Source of the DNA: Janthinobacterium agaricidamnosum | GTDB lineage: Bacteria > Pseudomonadota > Gammaproteobacteria > Burkholderiales > Burkholderiaceae_D | Direction of reading: 5' to 3' | NCBI RefSeq assembly: GCF_003667705.1 | Contig: NZ_CP033019.1 | Span: forward strand, 1,426,001 to 1,490,000 | Length of the DNA stretch: 64,000 nt | Shown here: piece after piece, positions 1-6,756 of the stretch | Numbering within the stretch: position 1 is the first letter of the stretch | How the letters are laid out: every line of letters starts with the position of its first letter | Translations under genes and position numbers: made by a program | Notes under the pieces: generated by a model | What the model was told of the DNA's origin: nothing | The model's database searches: none | Seen by the model: only the letters and a program-made list of their open reading frames with translations

Positions 1-617
1 CTGAAGAGATGCGCCGCTCGGTTGTCAAGCTGCGAGATGAGCTTGATCGTCTTCTTTGAGAACGACGCAGGACGGTTGATTTCTCCCGCCAAGATTTTTG
101 CGAAGATTTTTTGAGCATGCTCGCTACTTACTTGAGCCGCTTCCCCCTCGAAGACGTTCAGCCAGTCTTCATCGACGTCGGAGCGATCTTCGGGCGAATT
201 GCTGGGTAACTGATCAGGCAGCGGCAGTTTCGCAAGTTCTTGTACAGCCAGCGCGGCAATCTGGTCGACATTAACTCGTTCACGGACTATACGCTGGGCA
301 AACTTACTTGCGGCAGCTTGAGCGTACGCCGGGTCGACCTTCATCTGCTTTGCGATCTGCGTCTTCGAAGCATCGATCAGGCGAACGCGTGCATTCGACT
401 CCGCCTTACGTTCTTTGATCGCATTATCAAGTAGGGTCACCGGGTATTCGACTACGGCCGTGGTCAGTCTTCCGAGTACTTTGAACAAACTTCGTCGGAT
501 TGGAGCAGGTACCCCTGTGGTGACCAGCTCAGTTAAATCTGCCGCGGTGCCAAGCAGTCCCCCGCCATCTTCACTGCCGTCACCTTCCTGATTGTCGTTC
601 GTGTCCCTGTCGCTCAT
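1..617 (-). CDS. DUF2806 family protein, C-terminal part cut by window edge
   Basis: The reverse-strand reading frame starts at an ATG at 615-617 (first residues MSDRDTNDNQEGDGSEDGGG) and stays open for 205 codons to the window edge. After a polar N-terminus comes an amphipathic stretch (LFKVLGRLTTAVVEYPV), then a Lys/Arg-rich segment, then the stretch DEDWLNVFEGEAAQVSSEHA followed by KIFAKILAGEINRPASFS, which I recognise as the signature of DUF2806. No biochemical function is known to me. It is transcribed in the same direction as the phage S gene, 176 bp downstream of it, where P2 would have gene V. A TATGAT-like -10 on the reverse strand (735-740) suggests its own promoter. Its GC content looks lower than that of the neighbouring phage genes, as expected for a moron-type cargo gene. 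Confidence 0.75.
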   Translation of the reverse strand, partial: MSDRDTNDNQEGDGSEDGGGLLGTAADLTELVTTGVPAPIRRSLFKVLGRLTTAVVEYPVTLLDNAIKERKAESNARVRLIDASKTQIAKQMKVDPAYAQAAASKFAQRIVRERVNVDQIAALAVQELAKLPLPDQLPSNSPEDRSDVDEDWLNVFEGEAAQVSSEHAQKIFAKILAGEINRPASFSKKTIKLISQLDNRAAHLF

Positions 618-793
618 GCCTGCCCCTTTTGTGGTTATTGCTCCCGCCTTTGATCCTACCAGCGATGGTCCGGAGCGCGAGTCCATGGAAAGCGGACATC
701 GGCAAACGGCTGTTCGTGGCCGGTAGCGGTTAGCATCATACGACTCTAACTCATTTGATAACTAATGTCAGTTGAAGTTTGCATTGATGCATC

Positions 794-1261
794 TTAGTTT
801 TTTTCCATGTGACGCAGCAAGGATTCGCGTATCAACGTCCGATCCAGTTCATTCAGTCCTAGTAACGGCCGCTCCGGGTACTTGTAGACTGGCCCTTTCT
901 TGGCAACGCGCTCTTGCCGGCCAAACTGATGCACATGCGCCACGCGCGCCACCCAGCCAAAGAATCCGACCGCGATCTGGTCGCCGGTCGCCTTCACTTT
1001 CAGGTATTTCGCCGTACGGATTTTGGCGAACATGGCCGCCTTCTGCCGTTTGATGCGCCCTTTCTTCCGCTTGAGTTCTTTACGTTTTTTGCGCGCCGGA
1101 TAAGCTGTGCCATCCGGCCCCTGCTGCGCCTTGATGCGTTGCGCCTGGCTGCGGCGCAGGTCGATGGCCACCTTGTGATTGATGGCGCGGCGCTGGGCCG
1201 GCTGCAGCTTGGCCAGCAGCGCGCCGACCCAGGCTTCCAGTGCGTGCAGGTCGTCGCTCAT
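794..1261 (-). CDS. S: Phage virion morphogenesis / tail completion protein (P2 gpS family)
   Basis: A 155-residue basic protein matching the P2 gpS (phage_tail_S) family: an N-terminal helix (DDLHALEAWVGALLAKLQP), a central Lys/Arg-rich part including YPARKKRKELKRKKGRIKRQ, and a C-terminal segment with the HQFG element and a PERPLLGL-type end. In P2 it is needed for tail completion together with gpR. The start at 1261 is chosen because its ATG overlaps the stop of gpR as ATGA, a typical coupling. An upstream in-frame ATG at 1285 would extend into gpR and is less likely. It is the last gene of the O-to-S operon visible here; P2 gene V does not follow directly. Confidence 0.88.
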   Translation of the reverse strand: MSDDLHALEAWVGALLAKLQPAQRRAINHKVAIDLRRSQAQRIKAQQGPDGTAYPARKKRKELKRKKGRIKRQKAAMFAKIRTAKYLKVKATGDQIAVGFFGWVARVAHVHQFGRQERVAKKGPVYKYPERPLLGLNELDRTLIRESLLRHMEKN

Positions 1262-1746
1262 GCTGCCGCCTGCGGCACTTGCCATTCGGCCAGCAGGGTG
1301 TCGCCGTCGTACAGCGTCCAGAACGCGTCCGCATAGTCGGGCGTGCCTTGTGGCTCGGCCGCGTGCTTGATGTCGTGGCGGCCGCCTTCGCCGCGCTTGA
1401 CGATGACGCGCTCGGTCAAGTCCAGATGGATCGAAATATCGACTGTTTCGTGGTTATTAAAATCCACCTCGAAGGCGATGCCGTGCTTGCGGGTTTCCTC
1501 GTTGGCCATCAGGTCGAGTTGGTGGACTTTCAGCCAGGCGATCAGGGCCACCATGATGGCGTCGGCGTCGCCCGCGTAATCGGTCACGATCAGATTGAGC
1601 TTGAAGCGGTATTCGAAGGAGAGGGAGGCGGTGGCCGACGCCACCACGTTGCCCTCGTCGGCGAAGACCAGCAGGCGGTCGGGGTCGCGCTGCAGGTCGG
1701 GGATGGCGGCGGCTAAGTGCTGGCGCAGGCTATTCGGTTTGTACAT
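1258..1746 (-). CDS. R: Phage tail completion protein (P2 gpR family)
   Basis: A 162-residue protein of the P2 gpR family, starting MYKPNSLRQHLAAAIPDLQR, the usual opening of the family. The central part contains the conserved stretch of hydrophobic strands (YRFKLNLIVTDYAGDADAIM) and an acidic region. In P2, gpR acts with gpS at the head-proximal end of the tail. Its start at 1746 lies inside the 3' end of the LysB gene (17-bp overlap), and its stop overlaps the gpS start, so the genes are translationally linked. A longer in-frame start at 1779 would overlap LysB further and is not needed. Confidence 0.88.
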   Translation of the reverse strand: MYKPNSLRQHLAAAIPDLQRDPDRLLVFADEGNVVASATASLSFEYRFKLNLIVTDYAGDADAIMVALIAWLKVHQLDLMANEETRKHGIAFEVDFNNHETVDISIHLDLTERVIVKRGEGGRHDIKHAAEPQGTPDYADAFWTLYDGDTLLAEWQVPQAAA

Positions 1747-2242
1747 GGTAGGTGTCTCGCACTTGGTTATAGGCGTCAATGCAGGCGTTTAGCTGGCGGG
1801 TGGCGTCGTCGCCATCGCCGGCAATGGCGTCAAGAGCTGCCGCAGTCGCCGGGTCAAGTTCGGCGCGCGCTTCACTCCGATGGCCTGCGGCAGCGGTGGA
1901 ATCTGCAGTGGTGGCGCACCGGCCGCTGGCGACGGGGATTGACAGGCGCACAGCGCCGCTGCGCACGTCAGCATTGAAATGGTCGCGTTCAGCTTTCGCA
2001 TGGGATTGCTCCTGGGTGAGGTGGTCGGCGCGCTGCGCCAGGGCGGCGCCGGCGGCGCGCTCCAAGGTCAGCACGCGGGCGGTGGCCTGGGCCAGTTCGG
2101 TGGCCGCGGTGGTTTTGCTGGTAGCGGCCGCCCGCTGCAGTTCGGCGATGGCGGCGTCCTTGCGCCAGCCCTGCGTCGTCCAGCCTGCGATGGCGCCGCA
2201 CAGCAGGCAGGCGGCCAGCGGGCGCCAGGTGGTCGCCGTCAC
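1730..2242 (-). CDS. lysB: i-spanin / Rz-like lysis protein (LysB type)
   Basis: About 170 residues. A single N-terminal transmembrane segment (PLAACLLCGAIAGWTTQGW) is followed by a long Ala/Gln/Glu-rich coiled-coil periplasmic region (AELQRAAATSKTTAATELAQ onward) and a C-terminal globular part, the layout of Rz-type inner-membrane spanins that fuse inner and outer membranes at the end of phage lysis. I choose the GTG at 2242, which overlaps the endolysin stop as GTGA, because upstream in-frame codons lie inside the endolysin gene. The LysC/Rz1 gene is nested within it in another frame. The C-terminus runs past the gpR start. Confidence 0.82.
   Translation of the reverse strand: MTATTWRPLAACLLCGAIAGWTTQGWRKDAAIAELQRAAATSKTTAATELAQATARVLTLERAAGAALAQRADHLTQEQSHAKAERDHFNADVRSGAVRLSIPVASGRCATTADSTAAAGHRSEARAELDPATAAALDAIAGDGDDATRQLNACIDAYNQVRDTYHVQTE
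1789..2001 (-). CDS. lysC: o-spanin / Rz1-like outer-membrane lipoprotein nested in lysB (LysC type)
   Basis: A 70-residue reading frame lying entirely inside the LysB gene in a different frame. It begins MRKLNATISMLTCAAALCAC: a charged n-region, a short hydrophobic core and an LCA-C lipobox. The mature part is short and proline-rich (PPLQIPPLPQ), exactly the hallmarks of Rz1/LysC outer-membrane lipoproteins that pair with the Rz-type i-spanin. Embedded spanin pairs are well known in P2 and lambda-like phages. The nested position, lipobox and proline content together make this a real gene and not a shadow frame. Confidence 0.8.
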   Translation of the reverse strand: MRKLNATISMLTCAAALCACQSPSPAAGAPPLQIPPLPQAIGVKRAPNLTRRLRQLLTPLPAMATTPPAS

Positions 2243-2799
2243 ATGGCCACCCGTTCCTTGATCCAGCCGAACAGGAAACGGCGCTGGCTCTTGTTGGCTT
2301 CGGTGATTTCCAGGTAACGCGCCGCCTGCAGGCCATTCAAGGCGCGCAGCAGCACGGCGGCGCCGTCCTGGCCGCGCCATTTGAGAAAAGCGGCCAGCGC
2401 GCCCAGCGACTGCGCGCCCAGGCTACCGTCGACGAACAGGGCCGGGTAGCGCGTGCCGGTGTCGTTGAAACCGTTCAGCCAGCGCTGCAGGAACTCGGCC
2501 GCACGGTGCGGGCCCATGTTGACGCCCGTGTCGATCAGCTCGGCGCCGATGCCGGCATGCAGGGCCAGCACCTGGTCGAACTTCGGTTCCGTGATGTAGC
2601 GGGCCGTGTAGATGGCGCGCGCCACCGTCACGGGCAGGTCGCGCATCGGGCCTTGATAGCCGTTGGCGCGCGCCACGGCCACGGTGATGCCGAAGTTCGT
2701 TTCGCCGCCCTTGTCTTGCGGGTCATTCACATAGCCGCCTTCGGTGCGCAAGATGGCGTCAATGACGCGCGCGATCAGTGGATTGTCGGTGGTGGCCAT
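2239..2799 (-). CDS. Phage endolysin, GH108-type N-acetylmuramidase with PG-binding C-terminus
   Basis: 186 residues starting MATTDNPLIARVIDAILRTE. The EGGYVNDPQDKGGETNFGIT motif near residues 20-39 is the signature of glycosyl hydrolase family 108, with the first Glu as the likely catalytic acid. The C-terminal half (GSLGAQSLGALAAFLKW... QAARYLEITEANKSQRRFLFGW) matches the PG_binding_3 domain. It hydrolyses peptidoglycan glycan strands during phage lysis, after the holin step. It replaces P2 lysozyme K in position. The start ATG overlaps the holin stop (TGATG), and its stop overlaps the LysB GTG start. A longer upstream in-frame extension is low-complexity Arg/Pro sequence, so it is rejected. 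Confidence 0.92.
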   Translation of the reverse strand: MATTDNPLIARVIDAILRTEGGYVNDPQDKGGETNFGITVAVARANGYQGPMRDLPVTVARAIYTARYITEPKFDQVLALHAGIGAELIDTGVNMGPHRAAEFLQRWLNGFNDTGTRYPALFVDGSLGAQSLGALAAFLKWRGQDGAAVLLRALNGLQAARYLEITEANKSQRRFLFGWIKERVAM

Positions 2800-3170
2800 C
2801 AATGCTCCTTCGCGTCTTTGACCAGCTCGGCGATGTCCTTGTCGCTGCGGCGCTGGAACCACAGGGCTACGGCGCGCGATACCCACCAGCCGGGGGCGCC
2901 GACGATCAGGTCGATGGCGGAAGCGTTGACCATGGCGCCGATGGCCGGGAGCTGCGCGCACAGCAGTTGGTACACGGTGCCGCCCAGCAGGCACGAAAAC
3001 ACGCCCGCGCAGGCCAGGCGGGCGACGAATTCGCCCTTGTTGAAGGTGCCGTCGCTGTTCAACGGTGGCAGCACGATGTACAGCATGGCGGCGCCGACCA
3101 TGCCCAGCGCCGCCTTGAAGCCATACAGTTTGACCAGGGTGGCGAAACCACCAAACGATTCTGCGGACAT
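2799..3170 (-). CDS. Phage holin-like membrane protein
   Basis: 123 residues with two to three hydrophobic segments (AALGMVGAAMLYIVLPP; FVARLACAGVFSCLLGGTVY; SAIDLIVGAPGWWVSRAVAL) and a charged C-terminus (RRSDKDIAELVKDAKEH). This size and topology, and its place immediately before the endolysin gene, mark it as the holin that permits endolysin access to the wall. I choose the ATG at 3170 because a GGAGA ribosome site precedes it at normal distance; the ATG at 3209 has no clear site. It overlaps the endolysin start by one base. It occupies the place of P2 gene Y but I do not see close similarity to gpY itself. Confidence 0.75.
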   Translation of the reverse strand: MSAESFGGFATLVKLYGFKAALGMVGAAMLYIVLPPLNSDGTFNKGEFVARLACAGVFSCLLGGTVYQLLCAQLPAIGAMVNASAIDLIVGAPGWWVSRAVALWFQRRSDKDIAELVKDAKEH

Positions 3171-3235
3171 TGCTTGATTCTCCGGGGTGAAGTTAGATAG
3201 ATTTTTCATGATGAATAAAAGGGTGAATGCCAGGA

Positions 3236-3451
3236 TCAATCCCATAGCTGTACAAGATCGGCTGCGGCCACCTGGCCCATGCTGGGCGCCGGCTCGGGCA
3301 GGGTGACGACCAGGCCGGCCGGCAGCACGGCGCCGTGGCGCGCCAGCGCGGGATTCATTTCCAGGGTTTGCTCGACGTATCCCGCGCCGTCGCCCAGGTA
3401 GCGCCACACCAGGGCGTCTACCGTGTCGTGCTGCTGCGTGCGTACCTGCAT
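3236..3451 (-). CDS. X: Phage tail protein X (P2 gpX, LysM-like)
   Basis: 71 residues, MQVRTQQHDTVDALVWRYLG, followed by a region ending in GLVVTLPEPAP. This is the small gpX tail protein family, related to LysM-type folds (a polar start with a TVDALVWRYLG helix, then LPAGLVVTLP). In P2 gpX is essential for tail assembly. The ATG overlaps the gpL stop (TGATG). The longer upstream frame is an Arg-rich shadow of gpL and is discarded. Confidence 0.88.
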   Translation of the reverse strand: MQVRTQQHDTVDALVWRYLGDGAGYVEQTLEMNPALARHGAVLPAGLVVTLPEPAPSMGQVAAADLVQLWD

Positions 3452-3954
3452 CAGATCAGTTCCACGGTGAGGTGCGTGCGGCCGACGATATCGGCGATGG
3501 CCCATTGCGCATTGCGCCGCTGCGCGCCGGGGGCCTCGTCCAGCCATTCCATGCTTTTCTTGTCGCTGACGGAGGTGGCCGTGCTGTCGTAATCGCGGTA
3601 ACGCTCGATCAGATCGGCTTTCGCCGTACTGTAGACGGCGCGCCGGTACTGCGCCAGCAGGCGGGACTCACGGTTGATGCGCGCGGCCGGCACGTCCACC
3701 AGGGCAGCGATACCGGCAGCGGCATGCTTGCCCTGCCAGTCGGCCAGCTCGCGGTTGACCTGCAGGATGGCATCGACCACGGCTTGCACCAGGCGCGCGT
3801 CGGTGACGGTGCCGTCCAGGCGCATGGCGTCGCGCAGATCGGTGAGCAGGATGTCGGGAAACCAGCCGTCGTTCTCGATGATGCCGGCGGCCTGCGCTGG
3901 CGGCGCGGGCGTGGTGCCGGGCGGGATGGACGGGGGCAGGGCCATGAAGGACAT
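3451..3954 (-). CDS. L: Phage head completion/stabilisation protein (P2 gpL family)
   Basis: 167 residues. After a Pro-rich N-terminus it contains the gpL core: NDGWFPDILLTDLRDAMRLD, an alpha-helical middle with RLLAQYRRAVYSTAKADLIERY, and a Ser/Lys/Asp-rich loop before the C-terminal AQWAIADIVGR. In P2, gpL completes the DNA-filled head where the tail will join. It lies between the terminase small subunit M and tail protein X, as in P2, with a 1-bp overlap to X. An alternative start is the ATG at 3945; neither has a strong ribosome site. Confidence 0.87.
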   Translation of the reverse strand: MSFMALPPSIPPGTTPAPPAQAAGIIENDGWFPDILLTDLRDAMRLDGTVTDARLVQAVVDAILQVNRELADWQGKHAAAGIAALVDVPAARINRESRLLAQYRRAVYSTAKADLIERYRDYDSTATSVSDKKSMEWLDEAPGAQRRNAQWAIADIVGRTHLTVELI

Positions 3955-4048
3955 ACGGGCGCTTTCAAAAGTGGGCGGTGGACGGGGTTCATCAGGTCAA
4001 AGGGTTGGCCAGAATCCCCCCGTGCCGCCGTGCTGCGGGGGATGCTCT

Positions 4049-4768
4049 TTACGTGGAACCGGCCGCGCGCTTGAGGCGCCGTTCCAGCCGTTCCATATCT
4101 TTCTTGACGCCGCACGACTCCGACAGGGCGCGGGCGCGCTTCAACTGGCCCATGGCCGTTTCCGCCTGCGCCACCAGCGCCGGGGCGATGTCCGTGTCGT
4201 CGGCCTGATCGAGCACGGCAATCAGGGCCAGGCCGATGGCCTTGTGCAGCTTGGCGCGCGCCTGGTCGGGTGCGTCGCTGGCGGCCGTTAGCTGCTCGAC
4301 GGCGCCCAGCACCTGGGCGGCGTGCTGCGGATCGCTGGCCAGCTTGCCGTGCAGGTAGCCTTCGGCGAACTCGTCCAGCATCAGGGTGGCGATATCGCGG
4401 CTGTAGGTGTCGGGCAGGGTGAACTTGTGCGCCAGCGCGTATTCGGCCATGACCAGGGCGCGCGCGTACTCGCCCGTGTCGATGTGCCACACCAGCAAGG
4501 TGGCGAACACGTCATCCTGCGCGCCCTTGCCGCCGGCCAACACGCCGTCGATCCATTGCGCATAGTCGGGCAGCATGGTGGCCTTGACCTCGATCTTGCG
4601 TTCCACGGACTGAATGGACTTCAGGCGGCGCCGGTCGTCGGACAGCTTGTAGAGCATCAGCTCGTAGGCCGTGCCGGTGGTCACGCCCTGCGGCGCGGCG
4701 GCGCCGGCCGTGCGCTCGGCCAGCATGCGCGCGCGGTGGCGCAGGGCGGGGGACTGATTCGCCATCAT
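4049..4768 (-). CDS. M: Terminase endonuclease (small) subunit (P2 gpM family)
   Basis: 239 residues beginning MMANQSPALRHRARMLAERT. The central region holds KSIQSVERKIEVKATMLPDY, YAQWIDGVL and a DDVFATLLVWHIDTGEYARA helix typical of the gpM family, which supplies the endonuclease activity that cuts concatemers at cos and works with the ATPase subunit P. The start overlaps the capsid stop as ATGATG, so either of two adjacent Met codons may be used. About 95 bp of non-coding sequence separate it from gpL. The longer upstream frame is an antisense-like shadow of the capsid gene. Confidence 0.9.
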   Translation of the reverse strand: MMANQSPALRHRARMLAERTAGAAAPQGVTTGTAYELMLYKLSDDRRRLKSIQSVERKIEVKATMLPDYAQWIDGVLAGGKGAQDDVFATLLVWHIDTGEYARALVMAEYALAHKFTLPDTYSRDIATLMLDEFAEGYLHGKLASDPQHAAQVLGAVEQLTAASDAPDQARAKLHKAIGLALIAVLDQADDTDIAPALVAQAETAMGQLKRARALSESCGVKKDMERLERRLKRAAGST

Positions 4769-5784
4769 TTGTCTTTCAGCACGATGTTTTCCACCAGCGC
4801 GGCCAGGCCCAGGTCTTCGATCACGTAGGCGTCGTTGGACGACTCGTAATTTTCGATGCGGTCGCGCTTGGGCACGTCCTCGACGCGACGGCGGCGCGCG
4901 CCTTCCTGGAAGTAGATCGACAGATTGTCGAAACGCGTAATCAGGATGGCGTTGTCCGGGAAGTAGGGTACGCGCGCGGCCGGCAAGCCGCCGATGCGTT
5001 TCTGGCTGATGATGATGTCGGCCGCCAGCGTTTCCGTGGGCGCCTGCTTGGTGTTGACCAATGGAAAATACTTGTCGTTCAACAGCTTGCGCCCGACGAT
5101 GGCCACCAGGTTGGTGTCTTCCTGATACCACGGGTCGAGCAGGTTGACGGCATCGGTGACGGCCGCGTCCAGGTTGGCATAGTCGGCGCCGTCCACCTCG
5201 CCGATGATGACCTTGCCCGGCATGCCGCTGGCCACCAGGCCCAGCACGCGCTCGGGCGCCAGCTCGCGCAGGTGCTGCAGCCAGCCCTTGTTCACGTCCT
5301 GCAGCAGCGGGTTGGCGTCCAGGTCGGTGTCGGCCATGGCTTTCACGCCATTGAAGCCGATGACGATGCGATCTAACGCCTGACGCGTCAGGATGGCATT
5401 GGCCACGCGCGACTGGAAGTCAGGGAACTTGGCCCAGGCGTCCAGCTTGGCATAGTTCAAATGCGTGTCGAAGTTGGTTTGCTCGCAGCGGTACTTGGTG
5501 CCGTCCAGGGTGGACAGGTCGCGCGTCTTGCGTTCCTTGTCCTTGGTGTTGGTGCGGCCGGCAATCGGGCCGGATACGCCTAGGCCCAGTTTTTCACCTT
5601 CCTGCTCGGTCACGCCGATGATGTTCACTTTCGACAGGAACTCGCTCGATTCCTGCATCTTCGTTTCCAGCTTTTGCTGCACGCTGGGCGTGACGCTGAA
5701 GGTCTTGGCCACATTGTCCGTGTCGTTCAGTTGGCCCAGGCGGGTTTCATACTGGCCAAAGACCTGGCGCGTTTGCTTTTTCAT
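4765..5784 (-). CDS. N: Phage major capsid protein (P2 gpN family)
   Basis: 339 residues, the usual size for the P2 major capsid precursor. It starts MKKQTRQVFGQYETRLGQLN and includes the characteristic central blocks RDLSTLDGTKYRCEQTNFDT and FPLVNTKQAPTETLAADIII and the near-terminal NDAYVIEDLGLAALVENIVL. In P2 the precursor is trimmed by the gpO protease during procapsid maturation. It follows the scaffold gene O with a 47-bp gap and precedes M with a 4-bp overlap. Confidence 0.93.
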   Translation of the reverse strand: MKKQTRQVFGQYETRLGQLNDTDNVAKTFSVTPSVQQKLETKMQESSEFLSKVNIIGVTEQEGEKLGLGVSGPIAGRTNTKDKERKTRDLSTLDGTKYRCEQTNFDTHLNYAKLDAWAKFPDFQSRVANAILTRQALDRIVIGFNGVKAMADTDLDANPLLQDVNKGWLQHLRELAPERVLGLVASGMPGKVIIGEVDGADYANLDAAVTDAVNLLDPWYQEDTNLVAIVGRKLLNDKYFPLVNTKQAPTETLAADIIISQKRIGGLPAARVPYFPDNAILITRFDNLSIYFQEGARRRRVEDVPKRDRIENYESSNDAYVIEDLGLAALVENIVLKDK

Positions 5785-5831
5785 AAATCATTGCTCCGTT
5801 GTTGAATGGGGTAGGTGGATGGCGCGGGCGC

Positions 5832-6620
5832 TTAAAACTCGGTCTGCACGGCGCCGTCGTTGCCGGTGGCGGCCGGGCGGCGCGGGCCGTTGCCGGGCGC
5901 TTCATCCATTTGTGCCTTGAAGCTGGCCAGTTCGTCCTGCGTCGCTTTCTGCGCCTTTTCCGCTGCATCGAGGCGCTTGAGGGTGTCGGCATAGTTGTCG
6001 TTGACGGTGACGACGTGGCCAGCCAGCTCCTGCACGGCTTCGCTGATGTCGGCGAACTGCGCGGCGTCGGCGCCGGATTTATTGGAGAAGCGCGACAGCA
6101 GGTTTTTCATGGCGTCGGCCAGTTTGGTGCCCTGCGGCTCGTCAAATTCCAGCGTCACCTCGACGGCAGAGGTGAACAGGTTGGCGCTTTGCTGCTTACG
6201 GCTGGCGGAAAATTTCAGCGCATCGGTGCCCAGGCTGGCCGGGCTGTCGGTGACGCCCAGGCCGACCAGGTAGGGCTGCGACGAGTCGGCAAAGTCGGGC
6301 TGAATTTCCAGGCTGGTGTACAGCTTCTGTTTCGCCTTGTTGATGGCTACCAGTTCCGGCGTGGGTTCAATCTGCGCGAACAGGGCCAGTTTCTTGCCGC
6401 TGTCGGTGTCCACTTCCTCGGCTTTCACGGCGATTACGTCGCCGTAGGCCTTGAACTGGCTGTCGGGCAGGATGCCGCGAATGTGCTCCAGCCAGATGCG
6501 CGCGCCGTAGGTTTTCGGATTGTAGGTGGCGGCGAGCTGCTCGATGGTGGCGCGGTCGATGTTGCGGCCGTCCGTGGTGGCGCCTTCGGTGGCAACGCGG
6601 AAGAATTGGGATTTAGGCAT
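5832..6620 (-). CDS. O: Capsid scaffolding protein with serine protease domain (P2 gpO family)
   Basis: 262 residues from the ATG at 6620 (MPKSQFFRVATEGATTDGRN). The N-terminal protease domain keeps the three catalytic positions expected for gpO: Asp17 (TTDGR), His46 (LEHIRG) and Ser103 (LYTSLEIQPDF). The C-terminal part is a long helical scaffold (NDNYADTLKRLDAAEKAQKA). The protein builds the procapsid, cleaves the capsid, portal and itself, and is then lost. An in-frame start at 6704 would reach into the divergent promoter region and is not favoured. It is the first gene of the leftward late operon. Confidence 0.9.
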   Translation of the reverse strand: MPKSQFFRVATEGATTDGRNIDRATIEQLAATYNPKTYGARIWLEHIRGILPDSQFKAYGDVIAVKAEEVDTDSGKKLALFAQIEPTPELVAINKAKQKLYTSLEIQPDFADSSQPYLVGLGVTDSPASLGTDALKFSASRKQQSANLFTSAVEVTLEFDEPQGTKLADAMKNLLSRFSNKSGADAAQFADISEAVQELAGHVVTVNDNYADTLKRLDAAEKAQKATQDELASFKAQMDEAPGNGPRRPAATGNDGAVQTEF

Positions 6621-6756
6621 GGTGGCGTGTCTCGGTTGATCGGATAACGCCATGGTCAACGTCTTGGCGCCGCGATTCAATGCGCTGCGGGTTGCTATGG
6701 GCAATAGCGACTTTTGCCTTTCCCCGCTCCGCGCGCGCGCGGCCTACGCTGGCGGC
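6621..6756. promoter_or_regulatory. Divergent late-promoter region between O and P
   Basis: 136 bp separate the divergent genes O and P; in P2 this is where the Ogr-dependent late promoters PO and PP lie. I see a short dyad GTTGA-N16-TCAAC (6636-6661), which could be part of an activator site but does not match the P2 dyad closely. The placement is from family knowledge; the exact promoter is not resolved. Confidence 0.45.
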
